From assembly GCA_002293125.1 (NCBI GenBank), contig DBCR01000067.1, positions 9,231-73,230 of the forward strand: a stretch of 64,000 nt of DNA, given 5' to 3'. The notes beneath the pieces were generated by a model that did no database searches, had not been told where the DNA came from, and saw only the letters and a program-made list of their open reading frames with translations. This DNA comes from Opitutia bacterium UBA953. Lineage in GTDB: Bacteria; Verrucomicrobiota; Verrucomicrobiia; Opitutales; UBA953. A program made the translations under genes and the position numbers. Below are positions 17,242-27,892 of this stretch, piece by piece (the stretch's first letter is position 1; each line of letters opens with the position of its first letter).

Positions 17242-18002
17242 TGCGCCACTTCCGCACCTTGCTCGCGCACGAACTGCGCTCCGCCGCGCTCTCCTGGAAC
17301 ACCTGGGCGGCGGGCGGACTGTTCCTGGCGCTCATGGGGGGCATCCATTTCTTCGCTCTCATCGAAGCCAGCCGCGCGCCGAGTGACCGCACGCCCGTCG
17401 AGTCCACGCTCTGGTTCTTCTGGCTGCCGCTGCTGTGCGTGCTGCCGCTGCTCACCATGCGCACCTTCGCCGAAGAGCGCCGCTCGGGCACCTTGGCCGC
17501 GCTGCTTACCACGCCGGCGAGCGCCACCGCGGTCGTGTGGGCAAAGTTCCTGTCGACGTGGATCGTGTGGGTCGTCTTCTGGCTCCTGTTCACCCTCTTC
17601 CCTTTCTTCACCGTCCAACGCCTCGGCACGCCCGGCGACGCACGCCTGGGCGACCCTTCGATCCTTTGGGGCGGACTCTGCTTCATCGCCGTCAGCGGCC
17701 TGCTGCACGTCGCCATCGGTATCCTGTGCAGCTGTGTCACGCGCTCGTCGGCGCTCGCCGCCCTCCTCGCGTTCATCTGCCTGCTGGCCATGACCGCCGC
17801 GGGCGGTGCGATGGAATCGCTCCCGATCGAAAGCTGGGAATGGCTTGGCTGGCTGCGTGAACCCGCGGCGCACCTGCGCACCTTTGGCCACCTACAGGAT
17901 TTTGCGGCCGGGATCCTGGATTCTCGTCCGATCGTGCTGTACGGGACCGGCACCCTGCTCTGCCTAGGTTTGGCGGTATTGTCCGTGGAGGGACAAGAGT
18001 GA
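17241..18002 (+). CDS. ABC-2 type permease (GldF-like)
   Basis: The 253-residue product has six hydrophobic segments (about 20-45, 60-80, 105-130, 145-175, 180-200, 230-248) and the short conserved stretch PLLTMRTFAEERRSGTLAAL between the second and third, which is typical of ABC-2/GldF permeases. It overlaps the ATPase gene by one base and is followed one base later by the GldG-like gene, so the three are one transcript. Substrate unknown. In Bacteroidota the related complex is needed for gliding; no other gliding gene is seen here. Confidence 0.88.
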   Translation: MRHFRTLLAHELRSAALSWNTWAAGGLFLALMGGIHFFALIEASRAPSDRTPVESTLWFFWLPLLCVLPLLTMRTFAEERRSGTLAALLTTPASATAVVWAKFLSTWIVWVVFWLLFTLFPFFTVQRLGTPGDARLGDPSILWGGLCFIAVSGLLHVAIGILCSCVTRSSALAALLAFICLLAMTAAGGAMESLPIESWEWLGWLREPAAHLRTFGHLQDFAAGILDSRPIVLYGTGTLLCLGLAVLSVEGQE

Positions 18003-18003
18003 G

Positions 18004-19512
18004 ATGGCTCCCCTCCGCGACGATTTCGGTTCCGTCCGGCCCATCCGCCGGCTCAACCGCCTGACGCAGGCCCTGCTCGCGATCGCGCTCGCTCTGGTCG
18101 TGAACTTCCTCGCTTCACTACCGGAGTTCCGTCTCCGCCAGGACATCACCTCGGACCGTCGTCACTCGCTTGCCCCCGAATCGGCTGAGACCGTCCGGGC
18201 CGCCGGGCGCCGCAGCCCGGTCGGCGTCGGTCGCAACCAAGGCTGGGTGAAGGCGGTATTGGTCACCAACGACTCGTCCGAGCCTGCGCAGGTCGTGCGC
18301 TCTCGACTGCTGAAGCTCCTCGACTCCTATGTCGTTGAATCGGGCCGCGGCGGTCCCGCTTGGTTCGCCATCGAACTCGCGGGCGCCGGGCGTAACGCCC
18401 CGCTTCTCTCCGAACTCGCGGCGCGCCATGGCGCCCCTGATGCTTCCATCGCGCTCATCTTGAGCTGCGGCCCGCGCGCCAAATATATCAGCTACCGCGA
18501 ACTCGTGACCAAGGAAGGCGGCTTTCGGGGCGAAGAGGCCGTGACCGCCGCGCTCATCGAGGTGACCGAAGATAAGGCCGCCATCTGCTACGTCACCATG
18601 GGCCACGGCGAGCTCGGCATCGAGGACGCGCTCCCGGAACGCGGGATGTCCCTGCTCTCCCGCCAACTGCGCAACCGTAACTTCGAGGTCCGCCAGCTGA
18701 ACCTCGCCACGGTCGCCGAAGTACCGCGGGACGCGGCGATGGTGCTCATCGCCGGACCGACCACGCCCTTCTCCGCCTCCGAGAACGCACGCCTGAAGAA
18801 CTATCTTTACGAACGCAACGGCCGCGTCCTCGCGATGCTCGACCCAGGTCGGGAGCATGGCCTTGAGCCGACGCTGGCGGACTGGGCGATCTTCTCGCCC
18901 GACGCCGAACTCCAAGAGCCTGACCCGGCGCGCCGCACGACCGACGGCGACATCGCCCTGATCCGCCTCGAGGAGAAGGAGCACCCGCTCACCAAGGTCC
19001 TCAAGGAACAAAACCTCCCGCTCATCGCCTCGCGGATTCGGCCGGCGCGCTTCGACGAAGGGAGCGCCCCGGATAGCACGCTCGGAGTCTGGCAACTCGT
19101 CTTCTCCTCCGACGCCGCCTGGGGCGAAACCGACCTCGTCCGACGACCGGTGAGATTCGACCCAGACCGCGACCAGGCTGGTCCCGTCTGCCTCGCCGCC
19201 GCCGCCGAGCGCGCCACCGGCATCCGTAAGGGCGTAGGCGGCATGGGTGGCCGTCTTGTCGTCATCGGCACCTCCCAAATCGCCGCTAATCAACGCCTGA
19301 ACCGCGGAGGTAACCGCGCCTTCGTCACGCAGTGTGCTGCCTGGCTCACCGACCGCGACCGAGCGATCTCCCTGCCGGCCCGCGCCGAGGGCGAATATCA
19401 GCTCAACGCCACCGCGTCCGACTTCTGGGCCTTGGCCCTCCGTTTCTCCCTGATTCCGCTGGCCATCCTCGCAGTGGGGCTTGCGGTTTCCGTGTGGCGA
19501 CGCAGAAGTTGA
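18004..19512 (+). CDS. GldG-like ABC transporter auxiliary protein
   Basis: The 502-residue product has an N-terminal membrane helix (about 22-42), a large extracytoplasmic part of the ABC_transp_aux type (ITSDRRHSLAPESAETVR, CYVTMGHGELGIEDALPER, LIAGPTTPFSASENARLKNYL, GRVLAMLDPG) and a second helix near the C-terminus (about 475-495) ending in basic residues. The shape matches GldG: an extracytoplasmic DUF held by two helices. It starts one base after the permease. Role in substrate handling is inferred from the family. Confidence 0.82.
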   Translation: MAPLRDDFGSVRPIRRLNRLTQALLAIALALVVNFLASLPEFRLRQDITSDRRHSLAPESAETVRAAGRRSPVGVGRNQGWVKAVLVTNDSSEPAQVVRSRLLKLLDSYVVESGRGGPAWFAIELAGAGRNAPLLSELAARHGAPDASIALILSCGPRAKYISYRELVTKEGGFRGEEAVTAALIEVTEDKAAICYVTMGHGELGIEDALPERGMSLLSRQLRNRNFEVRQLNLATVAEVPRDAAMVLIAGPTTPFSASENARLKNYLYERNGRVLAMLDPGREHGLEPTLADWAIFSPDAELQEPDPARRTTDGDIALIRLEEKEHPLTKVLKEQNLPLIASRIRPARFDEGSAPDSTLGVWQLVFSSDAAWGETDLVRRPVRFDPDRDQAGPVCLAAAAERATGIRKGVGGMGGRLVVIGTSQIAANQRLNRGGNRAFVTQCAAWLTDRDRAISLPARAEGEYQLNATASDFWALALRFSLIPLAILAVGLAVSVWRRRS

Positions 19513-19519
19513 CGTGCCT

Positions 19520-21352
19520 ATGCGGATCTCCCGCACCACCGTCATCTTACTGGTCGCCAACCTGATCGCCTTCGGCCTCGTCTGGAGGGCCACGTCCGGC
19601 CATCAGCCGACGGCGATCGGGCAGACGCAGCTCTTCCCGTCGACGCCGACGAAGCTCATCCTGAGCGAGGGCCCTGAACGCATCGTGCTTGAAAAGCGCA
19701 GCGCCGGCTGGCGTCTGACCGAGCCGTTCGACTGGCCGGCTAATATCTGGACCGTCCAACGCCTGCTCGACGAACTTCGTTTCGTCAGCGCCGAAACTGG
19801 GTTCGACGCGGCCGAAGCCAAAGCCAACGGTTCCAGCCTCAAAGACTACGGCCTCGAAGCCCCGCGCTGGACCCTGAAGGTCACCTCTGAAACTGGCGCG
19901 ACCGTCGAAACGAGGATCGGCGTACAGCCCTCGACCCGCCATCACTTCCTGCTGACCGACGACGGTAAGCGCATCATCCCCCTGCCTGAGGCGATGTCCG
20001 CGGCCTTGGCCGCCAAGCCCGAGAGCTATCGCGTCGACAAGATCTTTGAGGTCGCCGACTTCGAAGCACGCGCGGTCTCGGTCCGCCACCGCACGAAGGA
20101 TGGCGAAGTCGTGACCGCCCTGACCTCCGAAGCCCGGCCGCGCATCGGCCGGCGCGTCCAGCTTCCCGAGTGGCGTTTCGAGACCCCTTATGACGCGCTC
20201 GCGGACGCGGACGCGACGACCCGCGCCGTGGCCGACCTCACGAACCTGCGCGCGAGCAAGTTTGTCGCCCTCGCCGACGACGTCACCGGGCTGACCGCTC
20301 CGACCCTCCGCCTCTCGCTCGAAGGAAATTCCCGCCGCCAGGTGCTGCTCGTCGGCAACCCGGCACCGGGCCAGCCCACGATGCTCTGCGCGCGGCTCGA
20401 GGAAAACAATTCCGTCTTCCTCATCGAAGCCCGCCTGCTCAACGACTGGTTCGCCGCCCGCGAGACACTCGCCGCCTCCCGGCCAGCCGACTTCGATCCG
20501 GCGCTCGTCACCGGCTTCACTATCTCCACCGGTGGCCGCTCCATCACGTTGCATCGCCTTGAAGGCGCCGCCGCCGAGGCCCGCTGGGAAATCCCGGTCG
20601 CACCCGGCTCCACGGCCACCAAACGACGCGAGGCCGACGCCAAGATCATCGGGCGCTTCCTGGATGCGGTCGCCCGACTCCGCGCGACCCGCCGCCAATC
20701 CGCGGGCGGCACGAGCGTACCTGCCGTGATGGCGCAGGCGAATCCAGGCACCGCGTCCATCCAGACCTTGGAACTTGAGTTCGGTACCGAACGCATGCTG
20801 CTCAGCTTTACGGACGATCCGGACCGAGGCGCGGGCACACGCGTCGTGCACGTCAAGGGCTCGCCGCTCGCGGCGATCTGCGACGTCTCCTTGCTCGACG
20901 GCGGCCACCAAAACGTCGAGCCACAGGCTTGGCGAAAGCGCTCGCTGGCGGAGCTTCCCCAGGGAGCCCGCGTAAGCGGCCTCCGCCTCACCGCCCGCGG
21001 CGACGGTAAGGTCCTCGGCGAAGCGCGCCTCGGCCCCGACGGCAACTGGGCCGGCTCCGGCCGACTCGACCCCGCTAACTCGCGTCGGCTTGCGGTCGGC
21101 CTGGCCGACGTGCGCGCGGCCGAGTTCCCCGGACGCGACGTCGGTTCGGGCGGCTGGAAATTTGAAATCCGGGTGACCGACCAAGCGGCCACCGGCGGCG
21201 CGGCCAGCGAAACATTCCGGACCTACCTCTGCTCGGCACCTTTCAGCACGCGCTCGCTGCTCATGCGGGACGAAGCCGACGACGACGATTTCATCCTCGA
21301 AGCTGGCCTCGCCGAAATCCTGATTCCGCTCCTGGCCGAACCCGGCAGATGA
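19520..21352 (+). CDS. DUF4340 protein, GldG partner
   Basis: The 610-residue product begins with a membrane anchor (ISRTTVILLVANLIAFGLVW) followed by repeated DUF4340 units: ERIVLEKRSAGWRLTEPF, ANIWTVQRLLDELRFVSAE, LKDYGLEAPRWTLKV. DUF4340 genes regularly follow GldG-like genes in many phyla, and the function is unknown. I prefer ATG 19520 over the in-frame ATG at 19481, which lies inside the previous gene and would put 13 polar residues before the helix. The stop overlaps the next start (ATGA). Confidence 0.8.
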   Translation: MRISRTTVILLVANLIAFGLVWRATSGHQPTAIGQTQLFPSTPTKLILSEGPERIVLEKRSAGWRLTEPFDWPANIWTVQRLLDELRFVSAETGFDAAEAKANGSSLKDYGLEAPRWTLKVTSETGATVETRIGVQPSTRHHFLLTDDGKRIIPLPEAMSAALAAKPESYRVDKIFEVADFEARAVSVRHRTKDGEVVTALTSEARPRIGRRVQLPEWRFETPYDALADADATTRAVADLTNLRASKFVALADDVTGLTAPTLRLSLEGNSRRQVLLVGNPAPGQPTMLCARLEENNSVFLIEARLLNDWFAARETLAASRPADFDPALVTGFTISTGGRSITLHRLEGAAAEARWEIPVAPGSTATKRREADAKIIGRFLDAVARLRATRRQSAGGTSVPAVMAQANPGTASIQTLELEFGTERMLLSFTDDPDRGAGTRVVHVKGSPLAAICDVSLLDGGHQNVEPQAWRKRSLAELPQGARVSGLRLTARGDGKVLGEARLGPDGNWAGSGRLDPANSRRLAVGLADVRAAEFPGRDVGSGGWKFEIRVTDQAATGGAASETFRTYLCSAPFSTRSLLMRDEADDDDFILEAGLAEILIPLLAEPGR

Positions 21353-24072
21353 AACCAAAGCCGGCCAGTTCCCCATTCCGCAGGTTCCTGCGCGGACTGA
21401 CGAACACCTGCCTGCTCCTATTACTCCCAGTCCAGCTGACGCTCTGCTGGGTCGCCAACCTCGATCACCCGACGAAGTTGCCGGACTTCCTCACGGAGCG
21501 CATCTCGACGCAGCTCGCCGAACATGGTCTGCGCCTGCAGGCCCGCAATTTTTGGATGATGCCGGACCTGACGTTGGCGGCCGACGACCTGTCGCTCGGC
21601 GTCGACGGCATGTCGGGCGATGTCTTCACCGCCGCGCGCGTGGAAATCGCGCTCAATCCTGCGCTCCTCATCGCCGGCCAGATCGAGCCGACGCAAGCGC
21701 GCGTATCGGATGCCCGTCTTTGGTGCCCGGCCTCCGTCGCCCGCGGCGGCGTCCGCCGTCCGTTGATCGACACCCTGACCCTCGATGTCACCAAGGAAGG
21801 ACGCTGGCTCAACCTTCGGTCGATCCAGACGCGGGGCGGCAAGATCACCTGCCATCTCTCGGGTGAAGTACCGACCGGGCTCCTGCGCGCCGAGAAAGAG
21901 AACAAAGGCCCGATTCCCCTTTCCCGCCGGCTGGCCGCCGCCTTCGCCTCCATCGAGACGGCCATCGACGTCGCGGAGCGATCCGGCGGAGCCTCCGTCT
22001 CGCTGCGTTGCCAAGGCAGCAGCGACGGCAGCGCGGAAGTCTCCGTCCTGGCCGTGCTGGGCAACGACTGGTCCGACAGCGGCCTCGGTCTCATCCAAGT
22101 GCGCGGGCTCAATCTCCGCGGCACCGTGAAGGTGGCCTCCGACGGCCGAATCGCCGACTGGCGTCTGGACGGCGGCGCGCAAGAAATGGCTTGGAGTAAC
22201 ATCACCGCGGAGCGACTTGACCTGCGTGCACGGGGTAATGGCCGCCGCGAAGATACGGTCGCCGAACTGACACTCGCCCAAGCCAAGGGTGCCGGCCTCG
22301 AACTTCGGCGCGTCAAACTGGCGGCAAGCCCCGCCTTGGGCGACGGCCACCGGATCACCTTCGACATCCTTTCCGACGGCTCGACCGCCAGCGGTTCGGC
22401 CATCCTCGCCCCGCATGGAGCCGTGACGGCCATGATCGACCAGGCCCACCTGTCGGGCGCAGAGTTCAGCGCGCAGCCCGAAATCGGCCGCCTCCTTCAC
22501 GCGGCCGGCGTCGACCTACGGGGCGATGTTCTCTTGCGCGAGGTCTCAGCCGAAGTCTCGGCGAAAGGCGAATTCAGCCGTGCCTCCGGCGAGATCGCGG
22601 TCTCTGGCTTCCGGGGCCTCGGACTTTCGGCGGAGGCGATCTCGCCGGACAAGGCCCTGCCTTTACGCACGCGCTTCGATTTCGACCCTGCCCGCGCTGG
22701 CGCTCCGCTCCGCCTACGTGAGCTACGACTGGCTTCGATAAGCGGTTCGGCCGACTGCGAGCTCAAGGCCGGCGGCGCCTTCATGCTCCACCTGAATGGC
22801 GAGATGGACCCCGCATGCCTCGATCGCCTTCTCGGCGAATGGTGGGTCTCGCTCTGGAAGATGTTCTTCCTCCGGGAGCGTCCCTACGCCTTCATCGACG
22901 TCGAAAGCCATTGGGGATCGCTGACCAGCGTGACCAAAGGACGCGCCGTCTTGAAACGTTTCGATTTCATGGGGGCGCCTTTCCGCTACGTCGAGGTCTC
23001 CGTCGACGCCGACCCGAAGCGGACTCACATCGGCTTGCATCAGCTGGGTGGCGGCGATTCTGAAGCGGATGGCAGCGTCGATGGATCCGCGACATGGGAT
23101 TGGTCCAAGCCGCTCGCGCTCGCCGGCCCGGTCGTACGCGCCGAAGGCAACCTGCAGCCTTGGATCGCCGCGCGTTGCGCTGGTAAAGATTTCGGCGAAG
23201 CCCTGCGCGGCCTCTCCCTGCCCGTCGACCGTCGCTTCACCTTACTGCTCACGCCCGGCGCGAAAGGTCCGGACGTGAAGACCTCCATCGAGTGCGCCGG
23301 CGCTTTCTCGGCCTGGGGCGTCGCCGGAAGTTCGCTGCAAGCGAGCACCGAGAATATCGACAGCGGTATGCGCGTGCGCGCAAAGCTCGGACTCGCCGAG
23401 GGCGAAGCGCGGCTCCAACTGGATGGCGACCCACTGCGCCAGACCAAGCTCACGCTCGCCCTCAAAGGCTGCGACCCCGCGCAGATCGGCCAGTTACTGA
23501 GCGACCTGAGCACCCCGCCGCCGAAGGACGCCCCGCTGACTCCCGCCACCAAGGTGGCCTCGGCCGGCAAACTGGACCTCGATTTCACCGGGCATCTTGA
23601 CCTTGAAAAGCCCCGCCTGCTCAAGGGGCTTGGCCACTACTCGCTCACGGACCCGGGCCTGAAGAAGGTGCGGCTGCTAGGAGACATCTCCAAGGTCTTG
23701 GAAGCACTCGGCGTGGGTGCGACAACCTACGAACTCAGCCAGGCGAAGGGCACTTTTGGCTGTTTGGGCGGGCAGGCGTACTTCCCTGACCTGGCCATCA
23801 CCGGCCCCCAGGCCCGCCTGGACTTAGCCGGCGAAATCGACCTCCAGGCCTCCACCCTGAACTTCGAAGGGGACTTCTCTCTCCCCCGCAAAGGCGGGCT
23901 CAACCCGCTGGAACTTCTCAACCTCAATCGTGCCCTGATCGGCTTAACGAAAATTAAGCTAAAAGGGCCCATTTCTAAGCCCGAAACCAGTGCGATTCCG
24001 ACCCTAAAAGATATCATTAACTCACGCAATGACAGTAAGTTAGGCAAGATTCCCGACGGAATTCAGGAATGA
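21349..24072 (+). CDS. AsmA-like envelope protein
   Basis: The 907-residue product has an N-terminal membrane helix (about 15-38) and a long beta-rich repeat body. The last 120 residues match the AsmA C-terminal pattern (GHYSLTDPGLKKVRLLG, TFGCLGGQAYFPDLAITGPQARLDLAGEIDL, KLKGPISKPE). AsmA/TamB-type proteins form hydrophobic grooves that help move lipids or fold outer-membrane components. It is the last gene of the five-gene unit starting at 16255, overlapping the DUF4340 gene by four bases. The link between an AsmA-like protein and a Gld-like transporter is unusual to me. Role is inference. Confidence 0.78.
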   Translation: MKPKPASSPFRRFLRGLTNTCLLLLLPVQLTLCWVANLDHPTKLPDFLTERISTQLAEHGLRLQARNFWMMPDLTLAADDLSLGVDGMSGDVFTAARVEIALNPALLIAGQIEPTQARVSDARLWCPASVARGGVRRPLIDTLTLDVTKEGRWLNLRSIQTRGGKITCHLSGEVPTGLLRAEKENKGPIPLSRRLAAAFASIETAIDVAERSGGASVSLRCQGSSDGSAEVSVLAVLGNDWSDSGLGLIQVRGLNLRGTVKVASDGRIADWRLDGGAQEMAWSNITAERLDLRARGNGRREDTVAELTLAQAKGAGLELRRVKLAASPALGDGHRITFDILSDGSTASGSAILAPHGAVTAMIDQAHLSGAEFSAQPEIGRLLHAAGVDLRGDVLLREVSAEVSAKGEFSRASGEIAVSGFRGLGLSAEAISPDKALPLRTRFDFDPARAGAPLRLRELRLASISGSADCELKAGGAFMLHLNGEMDPACLDRLLGEWWVSLWKMFFLRERPYAFIDVESHWGSLTSVTKGRAVLKRFDFMGAPFRYVEVSVDADPKRTHIGLHQLGGGDSEADGSVDGSATWDWSKPLALAGPVVRAEGNLQPWIAARCAGKDFGEALRGLSLPVDRRFTLLLTPGAKGPDVKTSIECAGAFSAWGVAGSSLQASTENIDSGMRVRAKLGLAEGEARLQLDGDPLRQTKLTLALKGCDPAQIGQLLSDLSTPPPKDAPLTPATKVASAGKLDLDFTGHLDLEKPRLLKGLGHYSLTDPGLKKVRLLGDISKVLEALGVGATTYELSQAKGTFGCLGGQAYFPDLAITGPQARLDLAGEIDLQASTLNFEGDFSLPRKGGLNPLELLNLNRALIGLTKIKLKGPISKPETSAIPTLKDIINSRNDSKLGKIPDGIQE

Positions 24073-24122
24073 GGGGTTGATTAACCCCCCTCACACCCTG
24101 TATCAGAGAGGGACACCCCCTC
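24071..24122 (+). other. Two small hairpins in the accB leader
   Basis: GGGGTT-GATT-AACCCC at 24073-24088 begins at the last base of the AsmA-like stop codon. A second stem, GAGGG-ACACC-CCCTC, lies at 24108-24122, directly before the accB Shine-Dalgarno. Neither has a T-run, so a simple terminator is unlikely. They may end the upstream mRNA or affect accB translation. Confidence 0.35.
24077..24106 (+). promoter_or_regulatory. Putative accB promoter
   Basis: TTGATT at 24077-24082 and TATCAG at 24101-24106, spacer 18. It would give a leader of about 25 bases, long enough to hold the Shine-Dalgarno at 24125-24130. Inferred by eye. Confidence 0.3.
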
Positions 24123-24124
24123 AC

Positions 24125-24130
24125 GGAGGA
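24125..24130 (+). promoter_or_regulatory. Ribosome binding site that fixes the accB TTG start
   Basis: GGAGGA, 7 bases before TTG 24138. It is one of the very few strong Shine-Dalgarno sequences in the window and it decides a non-ATG start. Confidence 0.75.
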
Positions 24131-24137
24131 CATTACC

Positions 24138-24608
24138 TTGGACCTAATTAAGATTAAACAAGTCGTGGATTTGATGAAGAAGTCGGACCTTTCCGAGTTC
24201 GAGATCCAGGACCAAGATTTCAAGCTGCGCATCAAGCGCGACCTCCTTGGTCGTGCCCCCGTCGCAGCCCAAGCCGCCCCCGTAGCGGCCGCCCCCGCCC
24301 CCGTGGCAGCGGCGCCTGCCCCTCTGGCTGCCCCCGCACCGGCAGCCCCCGCCGCCTCGGACCCCAGCATCAGATTGGTGACCTCCCCGATGGTCGGCAC
24401 CTACTACTGCACCCCTTCCCCTGAGAACCCGCCCTTCGTCACCGTAGGCTCCCCGATCAAGGCCGACTCCGTCGTCTGCATCATCGAGGCCATGAAGGTG
24501 ATGAACGAGATTCAGGCGGAAATCTCCGGTACGGTGGTCGAGTGCCTGGTCGCCAACGGCACCTCGGTCGAATTCGGCCAGCCTCTCTTCCGCGTGAAGG
24601 TCAGCTGA
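24138..24608 (+). CDS. accB: Biotin carboxyl carrier protein of acetyl-CoA carboxylase
   Basis: AccB carries carboxybiotin between biotin carboxylase and carboxyltransferase in fatty acid synthesis. The 156-residue product has an N-terminal helix pair (IKQVVDLMKKSDLSEFEIQD), a long alanine-proline linker (about 42-75) and a biotinyl domain with the EAMKVMNE motif, whose lysine near residue 120 is the biotin site. The start is TTG at 24138, set by a GGAGGA 7 bases upstream; no ATG is available. Followed 16 bases later by accC. Confidence 0.95.
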   Translation: MDLIKIKQVVDLMKKSDLSEFEIQDQDFKLRIKRDLLGRAPVAAQAAPVAAAPAPVAAAPAPLAAPAPAAPAASDPSIRLVTSPMVGTYYCTPSPENPPFVTVGSPIKADSVVCIIEAMKVMNEIQAEISGTVVECLVANGTSVEFGQPLFRVKVS

Positions 24609-24624
24609 GCGCGAACACCCGAGC

Positions 24625-26001
<1,377 letters not shown>

Positions 26002-26019
26002 GCGGCCTTGCCGCCGACG

Positions 26020-26970
26020 ATGAGCGCCCCACAGCGCCCGACCCCCGCCGCCACCGCCCGCCTCAGAACGGGCGGTGACTGTTTACGCTTTGCCAATCGT
26101 CTGTTCAAGTCGGCCGGCATCGCGCACGGCCAAGGCTTCGTGAACGCCGAGGAAGAATCCCTGACGCTCATGGGCCATGCCACGGGCCTGGCCTGGGAGA
26201 AGCTCCCCTCGTGCTTCGAACGCGCCCTGACAGCCAAGGAGAAGGCCTCCTTCCTCGCACTGGTCGAACGCCGCGTCTTCGACCGCGTGCCTACCAGCTA
26301 CCTCGTCGGCGAAGCCTGGCTGGGCGGCCTCCGCTTCCGCGTCGACGAACGCGTGATCATCCCGCGCTCCTATTTCGTCGAGCTCATCCCCGAGGCCATC
26401 CCGCAGTGGCTCCCGCCGGTCGCGCAGGTGACCGACGTGGCTGATATCTGCACGGGCTCGGGCTGCCTCGCCATCCTGCTCGCGAAGCGCTTCCCGAAGG
26501 CGCACGTCCACGCGACCGACCTCTCGGCGAAGGCGCTCGAAGTGGCCGCGCTCAACGTCGCCGACCACAAGCTGGCGAAACGTATCACGCTGCACGAGAC
26601 GGACACCATGACGGCGCTGACGAAGGGTCCTAAGTTCGACCTGATCCTCAGCAATCCGCCTTACGAGCCCGAAGGCATCTACCGACGCCTGCCGGCCGAA
26701 TTCAAGAAGGAGCCGAAGGGCTCGCTGGTCTCCGGCAAGGACGGCCTCGACGTCATCCGCAAGCTGCTCACGCAGGCGCGCGAAGCGCTGAAGCCGCACG
26801 GCATCCTGGTCATCGAGGTCGGTGGGCTGCAGAAGGCGATGCACCTCGCGTGGCCGAGGCTACCCATCATGTGGCTGCCGACGGCCGACGGAGCCGATTG
26901 CGTCTGCCTGATCCATGCTTCGGACCTGCGACGTGAGCTACCGTCACCAAGCGCGCGGCGCGGGCGCTGA
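26020..26970 (+). CDS. prmB: Protein-(glutamine-N5) methyltransferase, PrmB type
   Basis: The 316-residue product has the PrmB/HemK arrangement: an all-alpha N-terminus (about 20-105), PTSYLVGEAWLGGLRFRVDERVIIPRSYFVELI as linker, then a SAM-binding Rossmann domain with DICTGSGCLAILLAK near 145 and the NPPY motif near 210. PrmB methylates a glutamine on ribosomal protein L3; the NPPYEPEG context and R-S-Y-F-V-E-L favour PrmB over the release-factor enzyme PrmC. ATG 26020 is preferred over TTG 26008. The 3' end overlaps the opposing nuclease gene by 27 bases. Confidence 0.85.
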   Translation: MSAPQRPTPAATARLRTGGDCLRFANRLFKSAGIAHGQGFVNAEEESLTLMGHATGLAWEKLPSCFERALTAKEKASFLALVERRVFDRVPTSYLVGEAWLGGLRFRVDERVIIPRSYFVELIPEAIPQWLPPVAQVTDVADICTGSGCLAILLAKRFPKAHVHATDLSAKALEVAALNVADHKLAKRITLHETDTMTALTKGPKFDLILSNPPYEPEGIYRRLPAEFKKEPKGSLVSGKDGLDVIRKLLTQAREALKPHGILVIEVGGLQKAMHLAWPRLPIMWLPTADGADCVCLIHASDLRRELPSPSARRGR

Positions 26971-27891
26971 TTCGAGCCGGTCCTGCGTCACTTTGGGCAG
27001 CTTCGGGAAGAAATCCAGTCCGGTAAGTTCTTCGAGTCGGCGGATGCTCACCAGGTAACGCGTCAACTCGACGTCGCGCCACTTCTCTTCGTGAGGTACG
27101 AGGTAGGCGATGGCGCGGATCCCTCCGACGCTCTCATCGTATTCCGAGATCAGCATCCAGAAAGACGTGGGGACCGGGATGCGGCCGACCTGCTTCGCGG
27201 ACGGCGAGGAAATGACCGGACCGAGTTGGACCCAAACGGTGCCGTAACGCACGACGTAACGCTTAATGATCCGCTGCTCCATATCCTTCCAGAGACCGGC
27301 GTTGAGCGCGTGGAGCTGAGGCACGATATTGCTGAGGAGGAACGTCTCCCGCTGCGCCTCCTCACCGTAGCAGACCGAGATCGCGTAGTTGGGCGCGAGG
27401 TGGCCGCGGTCGTAGCCCGAGCGGACGTATTCGGAAGTCGTCACGCGCGCCGCGGTGCGTCCGTCGGACTTGAACGAAGAAGGCCTTTCGAGATACACGT
27501 CCTTATAAGGAAACACGCGATAAGAGGACCAGCGGGGCAAAGGCAGCGCATCGTCGTAGCCGACCGAGTAGCCGCGATTGACGAGGCGCTTGAGACCCAG
27601 GCGATCGGTAGGCTCTCCGTAGGGGGCGGTCGCGTCCTTATCCGGCGTCGGCGCGGGGACGATGTCACCCTTCACCACTTCGGTACCGTCGGCGAGGCGA
27701 TCCAGGGCGTCGACGACCTTACGGGGCGTGGTGCCGTCTTCTCGTACCGTATCGACCACATTGAGCACTCGCTGCTCGATGGCGATTTTCTGCGTTCGTT
27801 CGGAGAGGACATAGACCAGCCCCAGCACGCCAACCGAAAGCAGGACGAGCAGGCAGACCCAGCCGAGGAAGCGGAGTAGATTCCGAATCAT
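26944..27891 (-). CDS. Membrane-anchored DNA/RNA non-specific endonuclease
   Basis: The 315-residue product begins with a membrane helix (about 8-30) and places a beta-beta-alpha-metal nuclease outside the cytoplasm. The DRGHLAPN motif near residue 161 holds the catalytic histidine, and the following LSNIVPQLHALNAGLWKDMEQ has the metal-binding asparagine region. This NUC family cuts DNA and RNA with magnesium. Roles in nutrient use of extracellular DNA or in cell-wall-associated defence are possible. It is the last gene of the minus-strand block 26944-30063, two bases after the DUF2752 gene. Confidence 0.87.
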   Translation of the reverse strand: MIRNLLRFLGWVCLLVLLSVGVLGLVYVLSERTQKIAIEQRVLNVVDTVREDGTTPRKVVDALDRLADGTEVVKGDIVPAPTPDKDATAPYGEPTDRLGLKRLVNRGYSVGYDDALPLPRWSSYRVFPYKDVYLERPSSFKSDGRTAARVTTSEYVRSGYDRGHLAPNYAISVCYGEEAQRETFLLSNIVPQLHALNAGLWKDMEQRIIKRYVVRYGTVWVQLGPVISSPSAKQVGRIPVPTSFWMLISEYDESVGGIRAIAYLVPHEEKWRDVELTRYLVSIRRLEELTGLDFFPKLPKVTQDRLESAPAPRAW

Positions 27892-27892
27892 G

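Noticed and set aside
24255..24365. Tandem repeat in accB
   Set aside because: It is the alanine-proline linker normal in biotin carrier proteins, not a DNA repeat of its own.
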